A stretch of 64,000 nucleotides of DNA from Pedobacter sp. HDW13. Lineage in GTDB: Bacteria; Bacteroidota; Bacteroidia; Sphingobacteriales; Sphingobacteriaceae. Under the pieces are notes generated by a model. That model made no database searches and was not told where the DNA came from. It saw only the letters and a list, made by a program, of their open reading frames with translations. The stretch's first letter is position 1, and the number at the start of each line of letters is the position of its first letter. The stretch lies in NCBI RefSeq assembly GCF_011303555.1, contig NZ_CP049868.1:4092001-4156000 (forward strand), read 5' to 3'. Below, one piece after another: positions 1 to 9,293 of this stretch. Made by a program: the position numbers and the translations under genes.

Positions 1-1764
1 GCAGAAGGTGATGGTGTTGTAGAATATGTAGATGCAAACGAAATTACCATTAAATACGAGCGTAACGAAGATGATCGTTTAGTTTCATTTGAAGGTGATA
101 GCAAAACATACCGTTTAATCAAATTCAAAAAAACCAACCAGAATACCTGTATCAACTTAAAACCAATTGTTAAGAAAGGTCAGAAAGTAAGTAAAGGTCA
201 GGTTCTTTGTGAAGGTTATGCAACTGAAGATGGCGAATTGGCATTGGGTAGAAACCTGAAAGTGGCATTCATGCCTTGGCAAGGTTTCAACTTTGAGGAT
301 GCGATTGTAATCAACGAGCGTATTGTTCGCGATGACGTTTTCACTTCATTGCATATTGAAGAGTTTGAATTAGAAGTACGTGATACTAAACGTGGAGAAG
401 AGGAATTAACACCAGATATCCCGAACGTTTCTGAAGAGGCTACAAAAGACCTTGATGAGAACGGTATTATCCGTATCGGTGCTGAAGTAAAAGAAGGTGA
501 TATTTTAATTGGTAAGATTACCCCTAAAGGTGAGTCTGATCCTTCACCAGAAGAGAAATTACTACGTGCAATCTTTGGTGATAAAGCAGGTGATGTTAAA
601 GATGCGTCTTTAAAAACTCCTCCTTCAATCCAGGGTGTGGTAATTGATACTAAATTATTCAGCCGTGCTAAGAAAACTACAAAAGCTGAAGAGAAATCGG
701 CAATTGAGAAATTAGATAAAGGCTATAACACAGTAACTGAGAAGTTAAAGAACGAATTAGTTGACAAATTATTCGCTATTGTAAACGGAAAAACATCACA
801 AGGTGTATTTAACATTTACAAAGAATTATTAGTTGCTAAAGGCGCTAAATTTACTCAGAAAATTTTAGCAGAGCTTGATTATAACCACATTAGCCCTAAC
901 AAATGGACTACTGATGACGATAAAAACGAGCTAATTAAAATGTTGCTTCACAACTACGGTATCCGTGTTAACGAAGAGCTTGGTGCTTACAAACGCGATA
1001 AATTTGCAATTAGTGTAGGTGATGAGCTTCCATCGGGAATTGTACAAATGGCAAAAGTTTATGTTGCTAAAAAACGTAAGTTAAAAGTAGGTGATAAAAT
1101 GGCTGGTCGCCACGGTAACAAAGGTATTGTTGCACGTATTGTACGTGATGAAGATATGCCTTTCTTAGCTGATGGTAGCCCGGTTGATATTGTGTTGAAC
1201 CCACTGGGTGTACCTTCACGTATGAACCTTGGTCAGATCTATGAAACCGTATTGGCATGGGCCGGTAAAGAATTGGGTGTTAAATTTGCAACCCCGATTT
1301 TTGATGGTGCTACGCATGATGAGGTAGAGGAGTGGATTGCTAAAGCGGGTGTTCCTGCTTCAGGAAAAACCTACTTATACAATGGTTTAACAGGTGAGCG
1401 TTTCGATCAGACTACAACTGTAGGTATTATCTACATGTTGAAACTAGGTCACATGGTTGATGATAAGATGCACGCCCGTTCAATCGGACCATACTCGTTA
1501 ATTACACAACAACCATTGGGTGGTAAAGCCCAGTTCGGTGGTCAGCGTTTTGGTGAGATGGAGGTTTGGGCATTAGAAGCATTCGGTGCTGCTAATATTC
1601 TTCAGGAGATCTTAACCGTTAAGTCGGATGATGTAATCGGAAGAGCCAAAACTTACGAAGCCATTGTTAAAGGTGAAAACCTACCAACTCCGGGTGTACC
1701 AGAATCGTTTAACGTATTGGTACACGAGTTACGTGGTTTAGGTTTAGATATTACATTAGATTAA
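1..1764 (+). CDS. rpoB: DNA-directed RNA polymerase subunit beta (3' part)
   Basis: Catalytic beta subunit of RNA polymerase. The reading frame is open from the first base, so the start lies outside the window and about 587 C-terminal residues are present. Conserved beta-subunit landmarks are visible: the PWQGFNFEDAIVINER segment, the KVGDKMAGRHGNKGIV segment near the active centre, and the C-terminal GGKAQFGGQRFGEMEVWALE clamp sequence. rpoC follows after 75 bp in the usual rpoB-rpoC order, so the two are presumably co-transcribed. Identification is certain from the motifs and the neighbour; only the 5' boundary is missing. Confidence 0.98.
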   Translation, partial: AEGDGVVEYVDANEITIKYERNEDDRLVSFEGDSKTYRLIKFKKTNQNTCINLKPIVKKGQKVSKGQVLCEGYATEDGELALGRNLKVAFMPWQGFNFEDAIVINERIVRDDVFTSLHIEEFELEVRDTKRGEEELTPDIPNVSEEATKDLDENGIIRIGAEVKEGDILIGKITPKGESDPSPEEKLLRAIFGDKAGDVKDASLKTPPSIQGVVIDTKLFSRAKKTTKAEEKSAIEKLDKGYNTVTEKLKNELVDKLFAIVNGKTSQGVFNIYKELLVAKGAKFTQKILAELDYNHISPNKWTTDDDKNELIKMLLHNYGIRVNEELGAYKRDKFAISVGDELPSGIVQMAKVYVAKKRKLKVGDKMAGRHGNKGIVARIVRDEDMPFLADGSPVDIVLNPLGVPSRMNLGQIYETVLAWAGKELGVKFATPIFDGATHDEVEEWIAKAGVPASGKTYLYNGLTGERFDQTTTVGIIYMLKLGHMVDDKMHARSIGPYSLITQQPLGGKAQFGGQRFGEMEVWALEAFGAANILQEILTVKSDDVIGRAKTYEAIVKGENLPTPGVPESFNVLVHELRGLGLDITLD

Positions 1765-1779
1765 TTAAGCCGAAAGACT

Positions 1780-1811
1780 AAAGACTAAAGCTCAAAGCAG
1801 CTTTGGTCTTT
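1780..1811 (+). repeat. Hairpin in the rpoB-rpoC gap, AAAGACTAAAGC repeat family
   Basis: A 12-bp stem, AAAGACTAAAGC paired with GCTTTGGTCTTT (one T-G wobble), encloses an 8-nt loop. The sequence just before it repeats the same words (AAAGACTAAAGACTAAAGC). No T-run follows, so a complete terminator is unlikely inside this operon. The 12-mer AAAGACTAAAGC recurs at 31977-31988 after gyrB, and the 16-mer GCTTTGGTCTTTAAGC (1800-1815) recurs exactly at 29899-29914 before gyrB, so this belongs to a dispersed repeat family. Confidence 0.7.
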
Positions 1812-1839
1812 AAGCTTTCCGCTTTAACCTTACATAAGT

Positions 1840-4800
1840 ATGTCTTACAAAAAGGATAATAAATTAAAAAGCAATTTCACATCAATCACGATTAGCTTAT
1901 CGTCTCCGGAGATTATTCTGGAACGCTCAAGCGGTGAGGTGTTGAAACCAGAAACCATTAACTACCGTACTTACAAACCTGAACGTGATGGTTTGTTCTG
2001 TGAGCGTATTTTTGGTCCGGTAAAAGATTACGAATGTCATTGCGGTAAATACAAACGTATCCGTTATAAAGGTATTGTTTGTGATCGTTGTGGTGTTGAA
2101 GTAACTGAAAAGAAAGTACGTCGTGAGCGTATGGGGCACATCGCTTTGGTGGTTCCTGTTGCGCACATCTGGTATTTCCGTTCTTTACCAAACAAAATCG
2201 GTTATTTATTAGGTTTACCTACTAAAAAATTAGATTTAATTATCTATTACGAGCGTTACGTAGTTATCCAGTCGGGCTTAATGGCCGAGGAAGGTATCAA
2301 CTATATGGACTTCTTAACAGAGGAGGAATATTTAGATATCTTAGATAAATTACCTAAAGAAAACCAATACTTAGACGATAAAGATCCTAATAAATTCATC
2401 GCCAAAATGGGCGCTGAAGCATTAGAAGATTTATTAAAACGTATTGATTTAGATACTTTATCTTACGACTTACGTCACCAGGCAGCTAACGAAACTTCTC
2501 AGCAACGTAAAAATGAGGCTTTAAAACGTCTTCAGGTTGTTGAAGCTTTCCGTGGCGCTAATACACGTATCGAGAATCGCCCTGAGTGGATGATTGTTAA
2601 AATCGTTCCGGTTATTCCACCAGAATTACGTCCATTGGTTCCATTAGAAGGTGGTCGTTTCGCTACTTCCGATTTAAATGATTTATACCGTCGTGTAATT
2701 ATCCGTAACAACCGTTTAAAACGTTTGATCGAGATTAAAGCACCAGAGGTAATTTTACGTAACGAAAAACGTATGTTGCAGGAAGCTGTAGATTCGTTAT
2801 TCGATAATTCACGTAAAGTTAACGCGGTAAAAACTGAAGGTAACCGTGCCTTAAAATCACTTTCAGATATTTTGAAAGGTAAGCAAGGTCGTTTCCGTCA
2901 GAACTTATTGGGAAAACGTGTGGATTATTCAGCTCGTTCGGTAATTGTTGTAGGGCCTAGCCTTAAATTACACGAGTGCGGTATTCCTAAAGATATGGCT
3001 GCTGAGCTTTACAAACCATTCATCATCCGTAAGATGATTGAGCGTGGTGTGGTAAAAACAGTTAAATCCGCTAAGAAAATCGTGGATAGAAAAGATCCTT
3101 TAGTTTGGGATATCCTGGAGAACGTATTAAAAGGTCACCCGGTATTATTAAACCGTGCACCAACACTACACAGACTAGGTATTCAGGCTTTCCAGCCAAA
3201 ACTAATTGAAGGAAAAGCAATCCAGTTACACCCATTAGTTTGTACCGCATTCAACGCCGATTTTGACGGTGACCAGATGGCTGTTCACTTACCGTTAGGT
3301 AATGCAGCAATTTTGGAAGCCCAGGTATTAATGTTGGCTGCACACAACATCTTAAACCCTGCAAACGGTACGCCGATTACGGTACCTTCTCAAGACATGG
3401 TCCTTGGGCTTTATTACATTACTAAAGGCCGCAGAACTGACGAAACAAGAGTTGTAAAAGGACAGGATTCTGCTTTCTACTCACCAGAAGAGGTTATTAT
3501 TGCTTATAATGAGAAAGAGTTAGACTTGCACGCATTTATCAAAGTAAGGGTAAATGTTAAACAAGCTGACGGTTCTATCGTTAACAAATTAACTGAAACT
3601 ACTGTTGGTAGAGTATTATTCAACCAAATGGTTCCCGAAGAAGTTGGTTACATCAACGAGTTATTAACTAAAAAATCGTTAAGAGATATTATCGGTGAGG
3701 TAGTTAAAATGACTGGTATGGCACGTGCTTCTCAGTTCCTGGATGATATTAAGGAATTAGGTTTCAAAATGGCGTTCCAGGGAGGTTTATCGTTCAACTT
3801 ACAAGATGTAAACATTCCGGTAGAAAAACATACATTATTAGAGCAGGCGGCTAACGAAGTTGAAGAGGTAAGAAACAACTATAACATGGGTTTCATTACC
3901 AACAACGAGCGTTACAACCAGATTATCGATATCTGGACCCGTATCAACAACAGGTTAACTACTTTCGTTATGACTCAGTTATCTTCAGATAACCAGGGCT
4001 TTAACTCAGTTTACATGATGCTTGATTCTGGTGCACGTGGATCTAAAGAGCAGATTCGTCAGCTTTGCGGTATGCGTGGTTTGATGGCGAAACCTCAGAA
4101 ATCAGGTTCAGGTGGTGACATCATTGAAAACCCGATCTTATCAAACTTTAAAGAAGGTTTATCGGTATTAGAGTACTTTATCTCTACGCACGGTGCCCGT
4201 AAAGGTTTGGCGGATACGGCGTTAAAAACGGCTGATGCGGGTTACTTAACCCGTCGTTTACATGATGTTGCTCAGGATATGATTGTTAACGATAACGATT
4301 GTGGTACCTTAAGAGGTATGTACACCACTGCGTTAAAAGATAACGAGGATATTGTTGAACCATTATACGACAGAATTTTAGGCCGTACTTCATTACACGA
4401 TGTATATAATCCTTTGGATAATACATTAATGGTAGGTGCTGGCGAAGATATTAACGAAGAAGTTGCTAAATTAATCGACGAATCGCCTTTAGAAGGTATC
4501 GAAATTCGTTCAGTATTAACCTGCGAATCTAAACGTGGTGTTTGTGCACTGTGTTATGGTCGTAACTTAGCATCTGGTAAACGTGTTCAAAGAGGTGAGG
4601 CAGTTGGTGTAATTGCAGCACAATCAATCGGTGAGCCGGGTACACAGTTAACACTTCGTACTTTCCACGTGGGTGGTACTGCATCAAACATTGCTGCAGA
4701 ATCTAACATCGTAGCTAAGTTTGATGGTGTCGTTGAATTCGAAAATATCCGTACCGTAGATACACAAACAGAAGATGGTACTGTACAGGTTGTTTTAGGC

Positions 4801-6126
4801 CGTTCAGGTGAATTTAGAATTGTTGAGCCAGGAAGCGGACGTGTTATTGTAACCAATAACATTCCTTATGGTGCATTCTTATTCGTTAAAGAAGGCGATA
4901 AAGTAGCTAAAGGTGATAAAATCTGTTCATGGGATCCGTACAACGCGGTTATTCTTTCTGAATTTGCAGGTAAAGCACAGTTTGATGCCATTATTGAAGG
5001 TGTTACCTTCCGTGAGGAATCAGATGAGCAAACTGGTCACCGTGAAAAAGTAATTATAGATACACGTGATAAAACGAAAAACCCTTCAGTTCAGATCGTT
5101 GATAAAAAAGGCGAAATGATTAAAGGTTATAACATTCCGGTAGGTGCTCACGTTTCAGTTGATGAAGGTGAAGCAATCCAAACTGGTCAGATTATCGCTA
5201 AAATTCCACGTGCAACTGGTAAAACCCGAGATATTACGGGTGGTTTACCTCGTGTAACTGAATTATTTGAAGCACGTAACCCATCTAACCCAGCTGTTGT
5301 AACTGAGATTGATGGTGTGGTAACTTTAGGTGGTGTTAAACGTGGTAACCGTGAAATCACAATCGAATCAAAAGACGGAGAAGTTAAAAAATATCTGGTT
5401 CCATTGTCTAAACACATCCTTGTACAGGATAATGACTTTGTGAAAGCAGGTATGCCATTATCTGATGGTTCAATTTCTCCGGCTGATATCTTATCAATTA
5501 AAGGACCAGCAGCGGTTCAGGAATACTTAGTAAATGGTATTCAGGAAGTTTACCGTTTGCAAGGTGTGAAAATTAACGATAAGCACTTCGAGGTAATTGT
5601 TCACCAGATGATGCAGAAAGTTCACATCGAGGACCCGGGAGATACTATTTTCTTAGAAAATAACGCGGTAGATCGTTGGGATTTTGCTGAAGAGAACGAT
5701 GCAATGTACGACAAGAAAGTTGTTGAAGATGCAGGTGATTCAAATGATCTAAAACCAGGTCAGATTGTTTCATTACGTAGATTAAGAGATGAAAATTCTC
5801 AGTTGAAACGTAAAGATTTAAAACAGATTACGGTTAGAGATGCAAGACCGGCAACTGCCAGTTCTATCTTACAAGGTATTACCCGTGCATCATTAGGTAC
5901 TAAATCGTTCATTTCTGCGGCTTCGTTCCAAGAAACTACGAAAGTATTAAATGAGGCAGCGATTGCAGGTAAACGCGATAATATGTTAGGCTTGAAAGAA
6001 AACGTAATCGTTGGTCACTTAATCCCTTCAGGTACTGGTGTACGTGGTTACGAGCGTATCATTGTAGGTTCTCAGGAAGAATACGATAAATTATTAGCTT
6101 CTAAACAAGAAGAAGTAGAAGCTTAA
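1840..6126 (+). CDS. rpoC: DNA-directed RNA polymerase subunit beta'
   Basis: Large catalytic subunit of RNA polymerase, 1428 residues, typical for Bacteroidota. The N-terminal zinc site is visible as C66, C68, C81 and C84. The absolutely conserved NADFDGDQ loop that chelates the catalytic magnesium is at about residues 472-479. The second zinc cluster appears as CESKRGVCALC, followed by the trigger-loop region GEPGTQLTLRTFHVGG. The start MSYKKDNKLKSNFTSI fits the family. It lies 75 bp after rpoB and is followed directly by a strong intrinsic terminator, so it closes the operon. Confidence 0.99.
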   Translation: MSYKKDNKLKSNFTSITISLSSPEIILERSSGEVLKPETINYRTYKPERDGLFCERIFGPVKDYECHCGKYKRIRYKGIVCDRCGVEVTEKKVRRERMGHIALVVPVAHIWYFRSLPNKIGYLLGLPTKKLDLIIYYERYVVIQSGLMAEEGINYMDFLTEEEYLDILDKLPKENQYLDDKDPNKFIAKMGAEALEDLLKRIDLDTLSYDLRHQAANETSQQRKNEALKRLQVVEAFRGANTRIENRPEWMIVKIVPVIPPELRPLVPLEGGRFATSDLNDLYRRVIIRNNRLKRLIEIKAPEVILRNEKRMLQEAVDSLFDNSRKVNAVKTEGNRALKSLSDILKGKQGRFRQNLLGKRVDYSARSVIVVGPSLKLHECGIPKDMAAELYKPFIIRKMIERGVVKTVKSAKKIVDRKDPLVWDILENVLKGHPVLLNRAPTLHRLGIQAFQPKLIEGKAIQLHPLVCTAFNADFDGDQMAVHLPLGNAAILEAQVLMLAAHNILNPANGTPITVPSQDMVLGLYYITKGRRTDETRVVKGQDSAFYSPEEVIIAYNEKELDLHAFIKVRVNVKQADGSIVNKLTETTVGRVLFNQMVPEEVGYINELLTKKSLRDIIGEVVKMTGMARASQFLDDIKELGFKMAFQGGLSFNLQDVNIPVEKHTLLEQAANEVEEVRNNYNMGFITNNERYNQIIDIWTRINNRLTTFVMTQLSSDNQGFNSVYMMLDSGARGSKEQIRQLCGMRGLMAKPQKSGSGGDIIENPILSNFKEGLSVLEYFISTHGARKGLADTALKTADAGYLTRRLHDVAQDMIVNDNDCGTLRGMYTTALKDNEDIVEPLYDRILGRTSLHDVYNPLDNTLMVGAGEDINEEVAKLIDESPLEGIEIRSVLTCESKRGVCALCYGRNLASGKRVQRGEAVGVIAAQSIGEPGTQLTLRTFHVGGTASNIAAESNIVAKFDGVVEFENIRTVDTQTEDGTVQVVLGRSGEFRIVEPGSGRVIVTNNIPYGAFLFVKEGDKVAKGDKICSWDPYNAVILSEFAGKAQFDAIIEGVTFREESDEQTGHREKVIIDTRDKTKNPSVQIVDKKGEMIKGYNIPVGAHVSVDEGEAIQTGQIIAKIPRATGKTRDITGGLPRVTELFEARNPSNPAVVTEIDGVVTLGGVKRGNREITIESKDGEVKKYLVPLSKHILVQDNDFVKAGMPLSDGSISPADILSIKGPAAVQEYLVNGIQEVYRLQGVKINDKHFEVIVHQMMQKVHIEDPGDTIFLENNAVDRWDFAEENDAMYDKKVVEDAGDSNDLKPGQIVSLRRLRDENSQLKRKDLKQITVRDARPATASSILQGITRASLGTKSFISAASFQETTKVLNEAAIAGKRDNMLGLKENVIVGHLIPSGTGVRGYERIIVGSQEEYDKLLASKQEEVEA

Positions 6127-6147
6127 TATTTAAGCGCATGATAATTT

Positions 6148-6177
6148 AAACCCCGGCATTTCGTCGGGGTTTTTTTG
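6148..6177 (+). terminator. Intrinsic terminator after rpoC
   Basis: Perfect stem AAACCCCG (6148-6155) with CGGGGTTT (6165-6172), 9-nt loop, followed by a T-run. It ends the rpoBC transcript. Confidence 0.9.
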
Positions 6178-6226
6178 TTTACAGCCTAAATTGATACGCT
6201 ATGATATGCCCACGACAAAAAGAAAT

Positions 6227-6234
6227 TATATTTG
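6227..6234 (+). promoter_or_regulatory. -7 box (TATATTTG) of the sulfatase gene
   Basis: TATATTTG matches the Bacteroidota -7 consensus TAnnTTTG and lies 40 bp before the sulfatase ATG, between that gene and the rpoC terminator. I see no convincing -33 TTTG at the expected spacing. Confidence 0.55.
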
Positions 6235-6274
6235 TATCGTTTCACGCTTCGGCTAATCCCAATTATCCATCCAT

Positions 6275-7879
6275 ATGAAGAACTTATTAATCCTGTTATT
6301 CCTTTGCTTCCAAACATTGGCTTTTGCACAAAATAAGCAGCCTAATATTATCTTTATTCTTTCCGATGATCATGCTTATCAGGCTATTGGTGCATACGGA
6401 AACAAATTGGTGAATACACCCAATATAGACCGACTGGCAAAATCAGGAGCTTTGTTTAATAATGCAATTGTATCCAATGCAATCTGCGGACCAAGCCGTG
6501 CTGCGTTTATTACTGGCCAATACAGTCATAAAAATGGCTACAAAGTAAACGATGGTGTTTTAGATACCAATCAGCGTTTTTTACCTGAAATTTTAAGTGA
6601 AAATGGCTACCAAACCGCTTGGATTGGTAAATGGCATTTGGGAAGCTTGCCAAAGGGCTTCGATTACTGGAATGTGATGCCTGTTCAGGGCCATTACTTC
6701 AATCCTGATTTTATCAATCAAAAGAACGATACAGTGCTGTATCATGGTTACGTAACAGAAGTGATAACAGAACTCACTAAAAAATATTTAAATGATAGAA
6801 ATCGCGATAAACCTTTTTTTCTGGTTGTAGGCGAGAAAGCAACACATAGGGAGTGGTTACCCGATTTACAAGACCTGGGTGCTTACGATTCGATAAAGTT
6901 TCCATTACCCGCAACCTTTTACGACGATTACAAGGGAAGGACAGCAGCTGCCAAACAGTTAATGAGCGTTGGAGAGGTGCTGACCCTTAAAACTGATTTA
7001 AAAATTAACCAGCCTTTTGGAGAAAAACCGAAGGTAAATAACCAGCCTGTCCGGCCAGTAGTTAAAGGTAAGGAAATCGAAGAATCTATGATGCGTTATT
7101 ACCAGCAGGGCGAATACGCGCGCATGGATAGTACGCAAAGCAAAGCATATCGTAACTATTATGGCCATCGCGCTAAAGAGTTTGAACAGTTGAATTTAAC
7201 CGGTAACGCGTTAAAGGAATGGAAATTTCAACGGTACATGAAAGATTATTATGCGACGGCAAAATCATTGGATAGAAATATCGGCGAAATACTAGATTAC
7301 CTGGAGAAAAATGGCTTGAGTGAGAATACCATCGTTATTTACGCATCTGATCAGGGTTTTTATCTGGGCGAGCACGGCTGGTTCGATAAACGTTTTATTT
7401 ATGAAGAATCACTTCGTACGCCGTTCATTATCCGAATGCCCCAACTTCCGGCACTTAAGGATAAAAAATTAAACCAGATCATATCTAATGTAGATTGGGC
7501 ACCCACCATTCTGGATTTTTCGGGCATTCAAAAACCAGGTTTTATGCAAGGCAAATCTTTTCTGCCAGTATTGAAAAACCCACAAATCAAAAACTGGTCA
7601 AAAGAGGGTGCTTATTATCATTATTATGAATATCCCGGGCCACATTATGTATCGCCTCATTTTGGCATCCGCACAAATGATTACGTACTGGTTCGTTTTT
7701 ATAAAGGTACAGAGGCCTGGGAAATGTATGATCTGAAGAAAGATCCCAGCGAATTGAAAAATATTATCGACGATAAGCATTATAGCGCAATCAAAAATGA
7801 GCTCAAAAAGAAACTAAAAGCATTAATTGTAGCTTACGATGATAAAGAAGCCCTGAAAGTCTTTAATCAGAACTTATAG
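6275..7879 (+). CDS. Type I sulfatase (formylglycine-dependent), exported
   Basis: Arylsulfatase-family hydrolase of 534 residues that removes sulfate esters, most likely from a glycan. An N-terminal signal peptide (about residues 1-19, ending FAQ) predicts export. The metal-binding pair D31-D32 and the sulfatase signature C71-G-P-S-R75 are present; this Cys is the residue matured to formylglycine in the family. The SDQGFYLGEHGWFDKR region supplies later active-site residues. It has its own promoter and terminator but lies next to GH16, GH20 and GH29 genes, suggesting a sulfated host-type or algal glycan. The exact sugar and position specificity (for example N-acetylglucosamine-6-sulfate) cannot be read from the sequence. 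No sulfatase-maturing enzyme is in the window. Confidence 0.93.
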   Translation: MKNLLILLFLCFQTLAFAQNKQPNIIFILSDDHAYQAIGAYGNKLVNTPNIDRLAKSGALFNNAIVSNAICGPSRAAFITGQYSHKNGYKVNDGVLDTNQRFLPEILSENGYQTAWIGKWHLGSLPKGFDYWNVMPVQGHYFNPDFINQKNDTVLYHGYVTEVITELTKKYLNDRNRDKPFFLVVGEKATHREWLPDLQDLGAYDSIKFPLPATFYDDYKGRTAAAKQLMSVGEVLTLKTDLKINQPFGEKPKVNNQPVRPVVKGKEIEESMMRYYQQGEYARMDSTQSKAYRNYYGHRAKEFEQLNLTGNALKEWKFQRYMKDYYATAKSLDRNIGEILDYLEKNGLSENTIVIYASDQGFYLGEHGWFDKRFIYEESLRTPFIIRMPQLPALKDKKLNQIISNVDWAPTILDFSGIQKPGFMQGKSFLPVLKNPQIKNWSKEGAYYHYYEYPGPHYVSPHFGIRTNDYVLVRFYKGTEAWEMYDLKKDPSELKNIIDDKHYSAIKNELKKKLKALIVAYDDKEALKVFNQNL

Positions 7880-7938
7880 TTATCAAAAATTTTAACACCA
7901 AAACGGTTATTATGTTTTGGTTTTTACAGCAATAGATA

Positions 7939-7960
7939 GGCCCCGGATGGGGCTTTTTTT
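7939..7960 (+). terminator. Intrinsic terminator after the sulfatase
   Basis: Stem GCCCC (7940-7944), loop GGAT, GGGGC (7949-7953), then T7. It separates the sulfatase transcript from the downstream glycosidase operon. Confidence 0.85.
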
Positions 7961-7996
7961 GTTCGTCTGCTAGCTATCCATTTTGTTACAAAATCT

Positions 7997-8017
7997 CAAA
8001 CGTTTGCGTAAGCGCTT
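7997..8017. promoter_or_regulatory. Tandem palindromes, candidate LacI-type operator
   Basis: Two perfect palindromes sit side by side: CAAACGTTTG (7997-8006) and AAGCGCTT (8010-8017). Central CG or GC even-spaced palindromes of this kind are typical binding sites of LacI-family regulators. They lie about 145 bp before the first gene of the SGNH/GH16/GH20 operon and after the sulfatase terminator, the right place for substrate-dependent control. The regulator itself is not in the window; the function is inferred. Confidence 0.45.
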
Positions 8018-8159
8018 GATTTCAATCTTTAATCTTATTGCATAGGGTTTAATTAACTTAGTACTGAGTAGCTTTTAATGAATGTTAAAAACTGCTCAGC
8101 TTGTACCTGCCAACAGGAAGTACAGGATTATAATTGAACACACAAAACAAACACAACAT

Positions 8160-9287
8160 ATGAAACCTCTTACTTTTTTATGGGCACTTGTTGCCTTTAT
8201 GGTGTATAGCCTGGTAGGCTATGCACAGACCGATACCGGTTTGAAATGGTTTAATCCGAAACTATACCCTTATACTACACTAAAGGGAAAAGCCTGGCAG
8301 AATACAGATAGTGCCAACTATTATAATCGCTTACCCTCAGCGGCCGAAAAAACGGTACGGAAAGAAGTTTGGAATTTAGCAAAGAATACAGCAGGTGAGT
8401 ATATAGATTTCAATACCAACGCGAAGAAAATTGTAGTGAAATATCAGCTGGCAGGGGGAAAAAGTTTAGATAACATGCCAACTTTAGGTGTGAGCGGCCT
8501 GGATTTATATGCACAGGATACCGAAAATAAATGGCACTGGATCAAAGCTGCATACAGTTATAATGATACGGTTACCTACAGTTACGAAAATTTTAACCCG
8601 AATGTAAAAATCAAAAAACTTCGCTTATACCTGCCTTTATACAATACTCCAAAATGGTTAAAAATAGGTGTAGCTACAAACGATGACTTTACGGTAGAAA
8701 AGGTAGAAGAACAGCCTGTTTTAGTGTTTTATGGAACTTCGATTATGCAAGGAGCCAGTGCAAGCAGGCCTGGAATGGCCTGGCTCAATATTTTAGGCCG
8801 AAAATTAAACCAGCCAGTAATTAACCTGGGGTTTTCGGGCAACGGAAGGTTGGAAGCACCACTGATTGATTTAATGAGCAGTACAGCAGCTAAACTTTTT
8901 GTACTCGATTGCCAGCCAAATTTAACTGATAAAACCGTTTATCCTGCTGAAGAAATTGAGAAACGAATTACTACCTCAGTACAAATTTTAAAGGAAAAAC
9001 ATCCTAATACGCCCATATTATTGGTTGAACATAGTGTTGGTTTAGCAAGTGCCAATTTAGATTTGGCGCTTACAGGAAAGTACATCTGGACTTCCCAGGT
9101 ACTGAACAATACCTATCAAAAAATCAAAAAATCAGGTGTAAAGGGACTTTATATCTTAACCGCAAAAGATATCGGCTTTACCGACGATAGCACCATAGAT
9201 GGCACACATCCGAACGATTTGGGTATGATGCGATACGCAGATGCCTATGAAAAAATAATCAGGAAAATTTTAAACACTAAAAAATAA
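8160..9287 (+). CDS. SGNH/GDSL hydrolase with GxDLY domain, exported
   Basis: Predicted carbohydrate esterase. I place the start at the ATG at 8160 because it gives a standard signal peptide (MKPLTFLWALVAFMVYSLVGYAQ); an upstream in-frame ATG at 8082 would add 26 non-signal-like residues. The mature protein has an N-terminal beta-sandwich with the GxDLY motif (SGLDLYAQD) and a C-terminal SGNH fold: catalytic Ser194 in GTSIMQG, a GFSGNGR block, DCQPN, and D347-G-T-H350 supplying the Asp and His of the triad. This two-domain arrangement matches the Lipase_GDSL_3 type found near glycosidases. It is followed 6 bp later by the GH16 gene, so it is probably part of one operon removing acetyl or similar groups during glycan breakdown. 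Confidence 0.88.
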   Translation: MKPLTFLWALVAFMVYSLVGYAQTDTGLKWFNPKLYPYTTLKGKAWQNTDSANYYNRLPSAAEKTVRKEVWNLAKNTAGEYIDFNTNAKKIVVKYQLAGGKSLDNMPTLGVSGLDLYAQDTENKWHWIKAAYSYNDTVTYSYENFNPNVKIKKLRLYLPLYNTPKWLKIGVATNDDFTVEKVEEQPVLVFYGTSIMQGASASRPGMAWLNILGRKLNQPVINLGFSGNGRLEAPLIDLMSSTAAKLFVLDCQPNLTDKTVYPAEEIEKRITTSVQILKEKHPNTPILLVEHSVGLASANLDLALTGKYIWTSQVLNNTYQKIKKSGVKGLYILTAKDIGFTDDSTIDGTHPNDLGMMRYADAYEKIIRKILNTKK

Positions 9288-9293
9288 TTGAAT

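Noticed and set aside
8082..8159. Upstream ATG for the SGNH hydrolase gene
   Set aside because: It adds 26 residues before an excellent signal peptide, so the later ATG at 8160 is preferred.
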